From Hermodice carunculata (Eukaryota > Annelida > Polychaeta > Eunicida > Amphinomidae), in NCBI GenBank assembly GCA_964020975.1, contig OZ026615.1:81716962-81780961 (forward strand): a stretch of DNA of 64,000 nucleotides, in the 5' to 3' direction. Position numbers and translations under genes: made by a program. Of this stretch, positions 24,060 through 36,838 are shown piece by piece. The notes beneath the pieces were generated by a model. The model ran no database searches. It was not told where the DNA came from and saw nothing but the letters and a program-made list of their open reading frames with translations. The first letter of the stretch is position 1; every line of letters begins with the position of its first letter.

Positions 24060-24560
24060 TAGTTGTTGTTGTTTTTAAATATTCGTATACTTTGTACTCA
24101 AATCTGAGATGGAAAGAACATATACTGCGTGTGACTGTCCAAGCCCGCGAAGATTGTCTCTCCTTAAATGATTAAAATATAGGTAATTCAATATCAAACA
24201 GAGTGAACATGTACATGTACTTTACGTCACACAAATGGTGCTTGTCTTTTCGCTAACTTTGGTTGGGAAAAACTGAGCCTCAGACACAAATATTTCAAAC
24301 TTGTGCTATGTTACAAAATGATTCACAAGTGTGTTATTCCTTATCTGTGTGACCTGCTAACCCCTACCACCCATAATTCATTAAGGAATACACTAAATGT
24401 AAGGCAAATTAATAACGTTAAGACCAAACGATTCATTCTTTTCATCCATGGACCATCAAACCATGGAATGATCTTCTAATAGTTTTTCGGCAATCCTCTA
24501 AAAAGTATCACTGTTCAAAACCAAATTAAAATGTCGATGGTTTGAAGATGCCTCTCCAAG
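24060..24560 (+). mobile_element. LINE RT C-terminal fragment
   Basis: Plus-strand blocks NLRWKEHILRVTVQARR, then FGWEKLSLRHKYFKLVLCYK, IPYLCDLLTPTTHNSLRNTL and a PSNHGMIF-like variant of the terminal WNSLP motif. This is the thumb-to-C-terminus part of a non-LTR RT in the LGWEPLxxRR subgroup, different in sequence from the LINE at 21-23 kb. Broken. Confidence 0.75.
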
Positions 24561-25038
24561 CTACTTTGCATATGGACAGCTCTGCAGTGTCATCTGCATA
24601 GGGTTAGCATCATCAATGACCCAACATGTTCATGTAGGAGTCCACTTGAAGATACAAAACATTTCTTCTCGGCGCAGCAAGAAATCCCTAACATACTTAG
24701 GAAGTCCTTGGGCTAGAGATTGCGAATGCACAAGACAAACCAATGACTGACTGTGGAAGAATTTGGCCAGCGGGATTGTCCCCACTGGCCCCTTTATTCA
24801 CAAATATAATTTAACTAGGAGAGGCCCCTTGCCTGCTGGTTCTTCTGTGGTATACATGTGAGTTAAACGAAACTGTCATGCGCTCATGCGCAGTACCAAT
24901 GAACCAGCAGACAAGGGTGCCTATCTACATCTGCACAGTCTTTGCTAAATGTGTGTGGGGGGGGGGGGGTGAGAACCGCCGCTCACACTGACATTTGAAG
25001 CTACTTAACTAATGTTAACTATTGAGTTCTGCTTGCAG
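24561..25038. other. Unassigned, with a small inverted repeat
   Basis: TTGCCTGCTGGTTC (near 24828-24842) pairs with GAACCAGCAGACAAGG (24901-24916), a potential hairpin or small TIR pair. A G homopolymer lies at 24957-24970. Confidence 0.5.
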
Positions 25039-25152
25039 GAGGCCTTAGCTGGGAATGAAGAGGGCGAGGCAGGAAATAACAGCAGACTTCCGACAACTTC
25101 AACAACAGAAACTAGCGAGAGCAGGGAAATTGTAGACGTGTGCACAGTATAA
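25039..25152 (+). CDS. Possible terminal exon, unknown gene
   Basis: Behind a good acceptor (TTCTGCTTGCAG|G), 37 codons read EALAGNEEGEAGNNSRLPTT ... IVDVCTV and end in TAA. Acidic and Ser/Thr-rich. No partner exon was found, so it may be chance. Confidence 0.2.
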   Translation, partial: EALAGNEEGEAGNNSRLPTTSTTETSESREIVDVCTV

Positions 25153-27659
25153 AATCTGGCTTAAGAGTGACCAATACGAATTTAAATTGACCGACCAGCA
25201 GTTGAAGATAACACACCAATCAGAGAGCGAGGGTTAACTGCGTACGCAAGCAGGGTGGTTGAGTCCTAGCATGGTTAGGTGGAGCCTTCATCAAGACTGA
25301 ATCATACCTGAGAGGGGTGATCCATTGCTGGGCCATAAAAGTTGCCATTTCCATAGCTTGTCTTTTTAAATGGTCATTATTATTCATGTCCATTATTTCA
25401 AATTATATTTGTATAATGTGTGTATGTATATTTCATTACTCTTTTGGAAAATATTACTTCAACTTTGGTGCCCGGGTTCATCCATCCCTCCCCGTTCACT
25501 TAGACAGTAATTATTTTGTAAATGTCATGTGAAAATGTAATCCAGACCTGGCCATCGAGTCAAACAAAGCAATATTTACAGCTGTGCAGAATTACATTGC
25601 AGGAAGCAGACTTTTCAACACTTAGTTATTTGTTATATGACAGTTACGTGTTGTGCTTATTCGCTTGTTAGACGCATCTGTTATGTTGTTTGCCCTGTGT
25701 GCCCTGTAAATATACTGCGTGCGTCTTTTTGTGTCTGGAGAGCCTCAAGCCATATACATCTATTAGGTCATCTCTCTCTCTCTCTGTATATATAATGAGT
25801 GAGTCTGATTCATAAGCACCACAGCTGGTATTGCAACTAAGAATCGATATTGAGATAATACCATACAGGAAAGCATTCTGATATTTTACCCATGAAAACC
25901 GCTATTATGCGGTTATATTATATTATATTATTATATACCCTAATTTACATCTGAAACTATGAAACTGCGAAAGTATCAGCACATTATCAGAGTGGAATAA
26001 AATTTAAAATCAAGTGAAAAAGTCATCACGACTTGTGAATGAAATATATTTATGTCTCAAACGTCCACCATAATGCACCAATTTACATGTATATTTTTAA
26101 ATGGGGGCGGGGGCACGCTCCCTCCCCACAAGCAGTGCTGAGTGCTCTCGGCGCTCAGCTCTCCGTTCTGTGAAAGTAAACGTTTGGATCCGCCCCCTGG
26201 ATATACTTCCTTGGTCAACAGCATCCTAGAACTTGCATTTATACAAGTATTTTCACAGGTTATTACAAAGTCCTATCTAAACTTCAACTACAATTCTAAG
26301 CTCACCGTCAAAATCTGAACACACAATTAACAGGTACCCTAAGACATGAATCTTGACCGTGCTTGGCTTATCACTTCCATGTGTACACGGCTATTTATAT
26401 AACTCTAACAATATTAACCAAAATATGGTGCTTGCTAAGCTACTTGCGGATAAAGTTGTCAATTTGGAAGGTCGACCATTCTTCTTTGGTCTCTAAGTCA
26501 TTGATTTGGTAAAAATGTCGATATGAGAACCATTTCCCCGGTTGTTTTCCCCAGATAGTTCTGCTGTGTTCAAAAGTGTGATTGTCCATTCTTAGTTACC
26601 TTTCAGATCCACTCAATTGGAAACAAAATTTTCAGCCAAGCTTGTTGTAATCGGATTTCAACAAGTTGAAGACGAAAGCAACCCTTGAGAATAAGTGGTA
26701 CGTAATGGGACAAAGCATGCTAATATATTATGGGACAAAAGACGCATATACATCTACAATTGTGTAAACGGCAATAAAATGACCATTGATTGCCTAAAGA
26801 AAAAAAAAGCTTTGGTGAAAGCATTTTATTTAAATTGAACCTATACAATGCGTAACCAGAGCACACTGACCGATGATACGGAAAATATAATTTTGATGAC
26901 GAAAAGCAAATTTTCTATCAGTGCAAAAATGATAGATTTTGAGTCTGCACAATGTAGGCTAAGTTGTAGGTTAATTCATAATCTAAACATCCAGCACAAT
27001 GACCCGAATTTGACATAAATCTAGACATGAGATTTTGTCAGCAGAAGTTGAACCTAAACGTGTACAATGGTAATAGTTATAAGCTTTGTTCTTCAGCCCT
27101 TTCAGGCCTTGATTCTGACCAAGGGTTTTTTTTTCTGTTTATAACACTTGCTTCTCTAAAGTAGCTTTACAGATGGTATCAGTGATGTGCCAAGGATTAT
27201 ATATTTTCATGTATAGGCCACATAGGTTATCATTTGGTAGTGGTTAAAATTATTTGGCCAACGCTGTAGTGCTTTAAGCATTTAAGCAGTTTAAGCGGCC
27301 CAACTGTGAATGTTCTGACCATGTTTAATCATTGTAGTTCCATGGTTGTCTTATAACATCAATGGCGAACCGAACGTCATACCAGGTACAAATAGGTCAT
27401 TCCGAATCGATATGAAAATCCTGTGTGAAAAAGGAACAAGCAGTTCCTGTTGACAAAATATTATGAGCGATGGAAACTCTGTAATGCAGCATAGATTGAC
27501 TTCTGAGGACTACTACACACAAGGAACATAGCGAATCGATTTATCTTAACAAGTGAGTTCCGTAGAATGTAGACATTCTTCGCAAATTAACAAAACTGAG
27601 AGACATTACTGTGCCAGCTCTAAAAATTTCATATTGTTGGCTTTTATTGCAAACTATAG
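25153..27659. other. Intergenic, no gene seen
   Basis: AT-rich. The 3' part of a LINE may be present near 25690-25780 (TTTGTGTCTGGAGAGCCTC, compare 62361-62400). Otherwise unassigned. Confidence 0.4.
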
Positions 27660-27661
27660 AT

Positions 27662-29179
27662 ATGCCGCATTTAAACAGCAATTCTCGCGCCACAGGATAT
27701 TACAGTGAGGGCAATAGGCAAAAAAGAGCTGCTTCTGCACCTACATGCACACAAACGTCTGTCAAAGCAATGGTGTCGGATCCGAAATTTGCTTGGCAAC
27801 AGCAAAAGAAAACAGACCACCAATTAACAGATAAGAATCACTGGAACAGGAGATCCTCTTTGACACCAGGAAGCGGAAAGTTTTCAAATAACAGAAAGTA
27901 TTCTTTGAAATTCGACGATAAGGAAGAAACATTAAACAGGGAATTTTCTTATTTACATTCTACGAAAGAAAATGGACAGTCCAAGTTCAGGAAAACGCCT
28001 GCCGACGTAGGTAAGGTAGGTGAAAATGATCACATAGATGTGGTCGCAGAACATAATAATCTCGCAATAAACTTAACCAGAGGTCCCACTGCAGACCGGC
28101 ATCTGACCGTGCAATCCAGAGTTAATCATGAGTGCCCAAGTGTTGGTTCCGAAAACGGGCAACCGACACAACAAAACGCACCTGGAAAGAAAATTTTGAG
28201 CGTGGAGATTCCCACTGGAGTAAAAAGCGAAGATCCCTTACCAGACTCGAATCTACAATTTGCAGCACAACCGAGTACTACAAAAACGCAAATCATGACG
28301 TACGAAGTCAAGGCAGTTTCCCCAGCAAGAAAACCAAAGCCCAAAAGGCAAACAAGTCCATTGAATTTAGAAAAATATCTCCCTCGTCGAAGTTTTTTTA
28401 GCTGTCATGAAAAGACTCTAAAGGATGCCGGTTATTGTGCTAAAGACTTTACTCCAGAAGGAATTGCGTTGCGCCAACAGAAACGCAAAGTTCGTAGTCT
28501 TTCCAACGACTTTAGTGACCAGGTTGAATTGACTGACGGCGTCGATGGAGACAATAGTACCGCGGAAATAACGGAGTCTGGAAAGCACAAATCTAAAGGC
28601 AAGAGAATTGAAGATCCATATGTGCTTATCGATCCGAAGAAGTTAGCAGTGCTAATAAATTACCTGCAAAGGATAAAAGAACGCCCAGAGGAGTTTATTA
28701 CCATGCAACAGTCCCCTATATACAACCAAACAACTACGAAACCTGTAACCAGTCTCTTGGCAACCAGCCGTCTTTACCAGAAGGGACATCACGATTTTGG
28801 CCATCCGCAAAGCTTTGTGCTTCAAGCAGCTTACGAACTGGATTCAAAAAATATGTCACCAGTTTGTGTGAAGCACGAACTAATTGAACAGATGAAACAA
28901 GCAAAAGCAGCAAGCGCTGCTGGTAAACTTATAAAACCTCTCAGGATAAAGAAGCCTGGAGAACCTGAGCTACCAGAGAATCTGACTGAAATAGAGAAAC
29001 TAAAAGTGGAAATCGAATATTGGTTTAAGACTCTAAATAAAGGACAAGTCATCAAGGCGCGAGAACTTGCACTAAGAGAACTCAATGAAAATGACAAGAG
29101 CATTCGCCGTTGGTGGGTGGCGCACAAGTATTGTAAATATTTACGAATCAAAGGCAGATCTGATGAATACAATATTTGA
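27662..29179 (+). CDS. Uncharacterised basic protein, ~505 aa
   Basis: Single open exon. I chose ATG 27662: the frame is open from 27611 but begins there with GTG, and a plausible acceptor (AACTATAG|AT, 27659) lies just ahead, so 27662 is the first ATG of the exon. The first ~250 residues are hydrophilic, Lys/Gln/Ser-rich and probably disordered. A short ordered-looking block follows (KYLPRRSFFSCHEKTLKDAG). The C-terminal ~190 residues look folded: VLIDPKKLAVLINYLQRIKE near 320; a charged helix likely to form a coiled coil near 441-476 (IEKLKVEIEYWF, KARELALRELNE); and a Trp/basic end (SIRRWWVAHKYCKYLRIKGR). No signal peptide or membrane segment. Codon use is less AT-rich than the flanks, supporting real coding. 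I do not recognise the family. Confidence 0.7.
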   Translation: MPHLNSNSRATGYYSEGNRQKRAASAPTCTQTSVKAMVSDPKFAWQQQKKTDHQLTDKNHWNRRSSLTPGSGKFSNNRKYSLKFDDKEETLNREFSYLHSTKENGQSKFRKTPADVGKVGENDHIDVVAEHNNLAINLTRGPTADRHLTVQSRVNHECPSVGSENGQPTQQNAPGKKILSVEIPTGVKSEDPLPDSNLQFAAQPSTTKTQIMTYEVKAVSPARKPKPKRQTSPLNLEKYLPRRSFFSCHEKTLKDAGYCAKDFTPEGIALRQQKRKVRSLSNDFSDQVELTDGVDGDNSTAEITESGKHKSKGKRIEDPYVLIDPKKLAVLINYLQRIKERPEEFITMQQSPIYNQTTTKPVTSLLATSRLYQKGHHDFGHPQSFVLQAAYELDSKNMSPVCVKHELIEQMKQAKAASAAGKLIKPLRIKKPGEPELPENLTEIEKLKVEIEYWFKTLNKGQVIKARELALRELNENDKSIRRWWVAHKYCKYLRIKGRSDEYNI

Positions 29180-29394
29180 TCAGGTAATGTTTACGCGTTT
29201 CCTTTCTCTGTACTTGTTCTACTGTATTCAAGAATGTAGGTTTATACAGTTGGCCCATGTTGGCAATCCTGCCATAATCAACCTGCTGTGTACCGCGGGG
29301 TAATTTCCTCCTCCACCATGACCCATGATACAACTGTGCATCTGTGAAATAGAATAGAATCATACTGAATCAGTAAATTACAAGAACATCCACA

Positions 29395-29716
29395 ACTAGA
29401 AAAGTGTCCAAAGGACACGGATGCCCCCATCTATCATTGTCCCCATCAGCATTGGAAAGAGTAGATTATAACTGATGTATTAAGACACATCTTCACATAC
29501 TGATTAATGTTCTTATCAAGTTTCATACCTGTACCTCAAACATTTTTTGAAATATGCATGACAAAAGCTTGACATAAACCAACATTTTCACTGAAATGAC
29601 ATTTTCATATAAGTTAAGTAATGGAAAATGAACAGAGGTTAATTAACCCGAGACAAAAAAACAACAACAAAACGAAACATAACACCCCCCCCCCCCAAAA
29701 AAAACCCAAAACAAAA

Positions 29717-29754
<38 letters not shown>

Positions 29755-30135
29755 CAAAAAAACAAAACACCCCCGCCCCCCCCCCCCCAAAAAAAAGGTG
29801 CGCACCTTTATATATTGATTAATTAACTATTCTATCAGGCTTCATGGCGATATATAAAAACCTTCTTGAGTTATGTGCGACACAACTCCGACAAGCCTTC
29901 TGTCGAATCAACAATTTTATTGATTAATGATTATTTAACACGGGATAATTAATCCAAGAGACAAAGGTGCACATTTTCATATGTTGATTAATGTTCCCAC
30001 CATGTGTCATAGGTGTACGTACCTCAAATGCTTTTTGAGATACGTGCGACACAAATCTGACAATTTTGATGTCGGACGGGCGGGCAAGGGCAAATCTACA
30101 TGTCCCCCCCCCCCCCCCCCGTGGGATACATAAAA
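29395..30135. repeat. Diverged tandem repeat (~200-bp units), first locus
   Basis: About three units sharing TATTGATTAATGTTC, CAAGTTTCATA.CTGTACCTCAAA, CTTTTTGAGATA.GTGCGACA and AATTAACCCGAGACAAA. The same family is at 48405-49010. Interrupted by A-rich/CA/poly-C tracts (29653-29798) and poly-C at 30104-30120. Confidence 0.75.
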
Positions 30136-31999
30136 GTAAAATTGGGAACATACATTATAAATTTGTCACCAAACCTGACAATCACGTCGCTACACAATAA
30201 AATAATCTTATATGTGTTGGCCCACTGCCAGGTTAGTTACACACTATAATACCCTCTTTACCTTTTTTCAAAGGGTACTTTTACCAAACACAGTAGGGAC
30301 AGTTTCTTTGCATTTTGTATCCAGTGCACATTGTTTTGCAGAACAGAACAGGAATAAAAGTTAAAGGCCAATTGTGGTTGCTGCTTTGAGGATGGATAAC
30401 AGAAAAACGAAGCCAAACATAAAAAATCGTAGGATCGTTTTTTTGTTGCCAATATGTCAGGATTAAGATGCAATTGTAATTATGATTTTATCACAAATAA
30501 TTAGTGACTTATATCGACATTTATGGAGTGGATGCTTTGCGGTCAACTTTCAATTGTTTATTCAACAATTAACGTCACAGACACCCAAATACGGGCCATA
30601 TAAATTCTTTGGAGTATGACGATTACACACATATATGATATGTTATCCTAACACAAATAGAGTTTTAGCTAGGATTGACTAAAGTGGGATTTATTTTTGG
30701 TGTCTTACCTGTCCTTAAGTGTTTTGAAAGGTTCAAAAACCGATTTTTGGACTTGTACTTGCCCATAGTTTGTGGACGTGCTTTTTGGTCTGGAAGACAT
30801 CATTTTGGGAATTATTATTTCAAGAAATCCAGGATTCCATTCATGGAAAGCACAAACTGGATCACTGGTGTAGGCCTATTTGGAGTCCTGGTGTCCTCTC
30901 TGAATCACGACATGCTTGACATGTAGGCCTGAGTCTATTTATTATCACCCATTGCGCCACTTTTCCTGTGCAATAAAATTGGCGGAAATTTGAGTTTGGG
31001 GTTCATATTCTCCTGTTTTAAATGTCACAAATTTTCCGCGATTTTCAATGATTTCTCTTTTATGTGGAAAAGTGGGGAGCTGTCACGGTCGATCTACACC
31101 GTGATTTTAGAGCAGCCTTCTGTCGCCACGTTACCGTAACAATAGCACCGTCCATATCGAAAACCCGATCAGGAAGGGCGGGAGACAAGTCAGAAATCGG
31201 AAGTCTCACGCCGAAATCGGGAGAAAGACACGTAATTTATTCCCGGATTCTCTCCTTGTGTGCTCCCGTTTCGTCTGATTTTACCACCCGAGCCCAGTGG
31301 CCACAGTCAGTGACAGCACAGGGGCAACCAACAGAATGGTTGTCATCATATCCTGATTCCTGGTCAATGCGAACCCATTCACACTGACCGGCAAAGTCAC
31401 TGTCCACCCTAAATACGGATTAGGGTTAGAAGGGAACATACAAAAATCCCCCCCCCCACCCCCCCCCACCCCACCCCCGCTGTTTTCCTGTTTTATACAC
31501 CTTCTGCTGCCGGACGAATGTTATTTATATACCGAGGGTTGTGGGTCACTCAACATCAGATTCTGTCACTCTGTGGCAAAACATCAAATTCCCGCTGAAT
31601 CCCAACACCATATTCTCCAATCCCCTCAGCAAATACGTACACCAGCCATTGTTACAGTTCAAAACACATCTTTTTTCCGGAAATTTTATCAACTAATCAG
31701 CTCAAAACACACTTATGCTTTTGCACAGTTAATGTTTGCTGTCCAAATGAATATGAGCCGCCTTGCTGCTTAATTCCAGTTTGGGCTACCGAAGCGCCAA
31801 CATTTACCGGTGCCCAGTCAAATTGCATTTATTTTGTAATTTAATAGGTTTAACATAAAAGGTACCTGCATTTAGTATTTGACAACAGGCGGGAAGAGAA
31901 AGCGGAGTGGACGCTGAAGTCAGAACAAACGGATGGGAAAAAATCTACTACAAGTCCTTGAATTTGTCATCATGTATAAATATAACATATAGTAATCTA
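30136..31999. other. Intergenic, no gene seen
   Basis: A less AT-rich patch at about 31070-31400 has an open frame (31064-31387) without recognisable features; a C-rich tract lies at 31447-31482. Nothing else. Confidence 0.4.
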
Positions 32000-32583
32000 T
32001 CGGAAATAATGAATGAAGATATCTCTACCCTATGAAGAATTGAAGAATATAAAAGACTGGCTGAAAGTAGGCCTAAATGAGTCATATCTAAATGTTAAGA
32101 AGTCTAAATCCATGGTATTCCACCATGCTGGAAAGAAAATAGACTTACCTGAAGTTTTCACGGATGCCATTCGTGTTGAAGCAGTCAACAGTTTTAAATT
32201 TTAGGTCCAACTCTTGACCATCATATTTATTGGAAAGACCACCTGACGAAAATCTCAATTAAAATCTCTCATGCAGTTGGAATATTAAGCAAAATTGAAT
32301 ATTTTGTGCCCACTTATACTCACGATTTATGACTCGCAGCAACTAAGCAGAATAAAAAAAGAGCAAAAATATGCAAAAAAAGGCTGTAAGATAGATGACA
32401 TTTAGAATAGTAAACATAATGCACACACAGATCCTCCGTTTAAAGTGTTAAAATGACTGAAAGTAAATGATATCTTTACTCAGATGAAGCTAAAATTTTA
32501 TCATAAATTCACAAATAAAAATCTTTCAAATAAACTTTAATCACTTCCCTTTAAATCAAGGCAAGAGACGCACAGTCATAGTA

Positions 32584-32622
<39 letters not shown>

Positions 32623-33482
32623 TAGACCCATATCTTTTACATGGATTGCGAAACAGGCCAAGCCTATATTAATCACTCTCCATGGCACTGATCGTGGCGT
32701 ATACCTCCTATCTACATGTTTGGTGGAGGAAACCGAAGGACTCGGAGAAAACCACCGTGCACAGTCAGAGTGGTAGGAACTCTTTCCACATGCTTCCCCG
32801 GCCGTGAATCGAACCCGGGCCGCAGAGGTGAAAGGCGAGCGTGTTGCAGCTCGGCCAACCGTGCACCCACGTAGTACTAGAGGGAGTGGTAAATTATTTG
32901 TAAAGAGAATTAACTCAACTCTAGCCAAACAAAGTTTGAAATATGAAATCCACGTGATTGTAAACAATACAGCAAAGAATATTTATAGATAAACACACCC
33001 TAAGCTTAGAGGGCTTTTGTAACTACATAAAAGTGAACTTTTAAAGAACTACCAAATCGCATGATCCAGAGGAAATTGTTGCGTCTCAGAGAAATAACTA
33101 AAATAACAAATAATGGTTCCGGACTACATTTATTTCATAGCAGGCACCATATATTTTTTAGAGTTAAACAGTCTAATATGAAACTACAAGTTCTCACTGT
33201 AATCGACAAATGAGCTTGTTTCCCTTTTTCTGTCTCTTTTCCTTCCTCTTCTGTGTCTTTGCTTGTCTTTCATTTCTTCAGATGCTCGGTCTGCCATTTT
33301 TATGGTCACGTATCATAATTTCTTCCTGTCTATTTATATTTTCTTAACAGTGTCTTAGGGTGGCTCATGTGTGAGGAACATCTTTTTGTCATAACGTGAG
33401 TCTTCCTGACTACCTGCATGTGTGTCTACTTTGTATTTTGAAACATTGGTTGAATAAACTTCAAGGCAATCTGAATCTGAAT
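32000..33482 (+). mobile_element. LINE 3' part with (TGAATC)n tail
   Basis: Plus-strand RT C-terminal blocks: ELKNIKDWLKVGLNESYLNV, KKSKSMVFHH, IRVEAVNSFKF, LDHHIYWKDHLTKISIKISH, then QTHTQ-like and FTQMKLKFYHKFTNKNL. After an inserted SINE the LINE resumes (STRGSGKLFVKRINSTLAKQ, LKYEIHVIVNN). It ends with an untranslated region and the tail AATCTGAATCTGAATC near 33465-33482. Frame changes show it is inactive. Confidence 0.8.
32586..32871 (-). mobile_element. tRNA-derived SINE inserted in a LINE
   Basis: On the minus strand the head carries Pol III boxes: A box TGGCCGAGCTGC and B box GGGTTCGATTC. A body with GGTTTTCTCCGAGTCCTTCG...TTTCCTCCACC follows, a motif I know from many marine-invertebrate SINEs. 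TAGTACT flanks both sides (32579-32585 and 32872-32878), a 7-bp target duplication. The far end is a 34-nt homopolymer that is poly(A) on the plus strand, hence poly(T) at the 3' end in the sense of the tRNA head. Confidence 0.85.
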
Positions 33483-34167
33483 CACCCATAGGACATATAG
33501 TAGGAAATGTATGTCCAGTACTAACCCCCAGGTAGTGGAAAAAAGCCCCCCCCCCCCGATATTTTTTGGAACAGCCCTAACACACATTGTTGGGGATCGT
33601 CCGAAACGCCTTGCACATTGATACGCTTTTGGGAAAAAGATTTTCGCACCTTGCGCCTGCTTAACGACCCCATGTCCCAGCTCATTTAAGCACATTGTCG
33701 CAAACACATAATGCAAATTGCTACTTTTAATCGCACTTAAGTTTTCTGATCAAAAATTCTACACATTCAGATCCGCACTGCACCCATAAACTAGGACGGT
33801 ATACTGCCTGGGCGGGTGAAATCAGCCGGGACCATATCCACAGCGGCGCGGGAATGACAAAAGTGATTTATGAATATTTTTTAATTTGTGATCATGTCTT
33901 AGTGACAGCTGGTGTATTTAGAAATAGTACCAGATCAGTGAAGGAATTATTTCAAAAATGACCTAGAGAATATGGACAATAAAGAAGGAAGGGAAGTTTG
34001 CCGATTATTATATCTAAAACGACACTTACAGCAACTGAGTTTGAATGGCCGAATGGTTACAGGTATGGATACTAACAACCTTCGTCATTTAGTTTTGTTG
34101 CGTTGACTCCTTCGCGTACCGTTTTTTACTTCCTTTCTTTCTGCTTGTCTGTTTCCTTTTGGCGCTT

Positions 34168-34170
<3 letters not shown>

Positions 34171-34220
<50 letters not shown>
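34171..34220. repeat. (CT)n microsatellite
   Basis: About 50 bp of CT repeats. Confidence 0.95.
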
Positions 34221-34224
<4 letters not shown>

Positions 34225-34644
34225 ACACCCCAGGTGGTTTTTTTTTTTATATGAAACATAGTAAATGATGCATTTACGGAGCAGGCAAATTGTACAAAAA
34301 CAGGAAAAACAAAAAAGGGTAGTCAGTTTAGGAGGGTCTTCCCCAGCATATCATCTGTTACGCCACAGAGACAACGGAAGATCAACAGAAATTATATGTG
34401 GGATAATGAACCAAATCAGAGTCCGTTCATATCGGTATTGAACTCAGTAACGTGTACCAAATCCGATATATTGGACTGGGGGGGGGGGGGGGGCAAATAC
34501 AGAGTCTGTTTACATTTTAGGGCGATCTGTTAAAAACACTTAAGCTGTTTACATTTAGCGGCAATGTTTATAGTTAATGGTCTGACACCTATCGTTATAT
34601 GTAAATTTGCATTCAGGGGTGTGTCCGGTCAAACACCAACTTTT

Positions 34645-35121
<477 letters not shown>

Positions 35122-36194
35122 CAGTCAACACTATGCGTTGAAGGTATGTCTAGTTATTATTATCATCATCATCATCATTACCATCGTATTATTACGGAAA
35201 GGTTCTTCTTTACTGCGGGTGAGGAATTGTTGCATTGTCACGTGTGCAATTTCATTCATTTATTTTCATCCACCATGCACTCTTAAGAGATATATACCAA
35301 TCGTTTAATCTAATAATTGCTCTTGATCGGTACGTGAAATACTTGGTCCACCCAAATCCTTGGCACGTGGTTAAACCTGAGACCAGTACATCATCAACAG
35401 CAAGCGATCCACCTTCTTTATAACTTTGAAAATCTGAAGAGACATTTTATAGTCTGCATGGTGTTACACTTTGTTTTCCTTATAATTTTTACACACCAAT
35501 CATGAAATCTGTACATGATATTTTGTTACCATAATAAGTGCCCATATAGAGATTTTTCTGGATGGCCCTTTAGCTTATGCCCCGGAGTAAATGTTGAACA
35601 AGGGCACAGAGCAATGTCCCTTTAATCTTCTCAACTATTATGTCTTGATGGACATGAGACACATTTTGAAATATTGTGATTTTTATCTTGTAAGACCCAG
35701 ACCATTACTTGAAAAACGATCAAAATGATATTTAAATACAAAGGCGCAAATAGAGATTTTATTTTATTCACATAATATAGAATATATTGCTGGCGTAAAA
35801 ACCACTGAAAAAAGAGGTAAGTTATTGTGGAAAAATCCATTCATCAGATTGATAGCTTTACAGCGCGTTTCAAACATTTGATGACTTGCATGACATTTTC
35901 ATTAAAACATCTGTCTACTAAGATTATAAAATGAAAAACAAAAGAAGCTTTATTATCATTCTGTTTATCATATTGTAAATTTTCATTCAGAAACTGTCCA
36001 TTTGCAGAAATATGAAAATAAGCAGGCCATTAACGTTTTTGTCCATCATTAATATTACATTTGGAAAGACAGACGGAAGGACAGAAAAGTCTGATATCCG
36101 CGTCAAATATCCATATCAAATTCTGTAATTATGGCTTGCGCAGCCATTCCTTGTACGTCTGAGAATTCAAATGATGCGCGTAAGGAAAAGATCA
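35122..36194. other. Centre of the inverted-arm element, unassigned
   Basis: No gene seen. Confidence 0.5.
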
Positions 36195-36200
36195 GACATG

Positions 36201-36205
36201 AAAAA

Positions 36206-36297
<92 letters not shown>

Positions 36298-36298
36298 G
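36201..36298. repeat. (GAAA)n microsatellite
   Basis: About 24 GAAA units at the inner edge of the right arm. Confidence 0.95.
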
Positions 36299-36838
36299 AG
36301 TCGAGTCCACAAAACTAAATTGATAAAGGTTATTCAGATCCATAACTGTAACCATTCGGCCATTCAAATTCAGATGTTACAAGTATCGTTTTAAATGTAA
36401 TAATCGCCAAAATTCCTTTTTTATTGGTCCATAGTATTTCCGAGTCCATTTTTGAAATTATTCCTTCACATTAATGTTTTATTTTTTTCTGAACACACCA
36501 GCTGTCACTATGACATGATTACAAATTAAAAATTATTCATAAATCACTTTTGTCATTCACACGCCGTCGTGGATATGGTCCCGACTGATTTCAACGGTCC
36601 AAGAAGCATACCGTCCTAGTTTATGGGTGCAGCGCGGAACTGACCGTGTAGAATTTGTATTCAGAAAACTTCAGTTCGGTTAAAAGTAGCAATTCGCACA
36701 ATGTGTTTGCGAGAATGTGCTTAAATGAGCTGGGGCATGGGGTCGTTAAGCAGGCACAAGGTGGGAAAATCTTTAACTCAAAAGCGCATTAAAGTACAAG
36801 GCGTTTCGGACGATCCTCAACAATGTGTGTAAGGCTTT

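Noticed and set aside
27362-27385. ATG with following CAG|GTACAA as a first exon of the 505-residue protein
   Set aside because: Joining to the acceptor at 27659 runs into a stop at once, so it does not fit this gene.
31064-31387. 107-codon frame in a GC-richer patch
   Set aside because: No motif, no splice context, no sign of a family; composition alone explains it.
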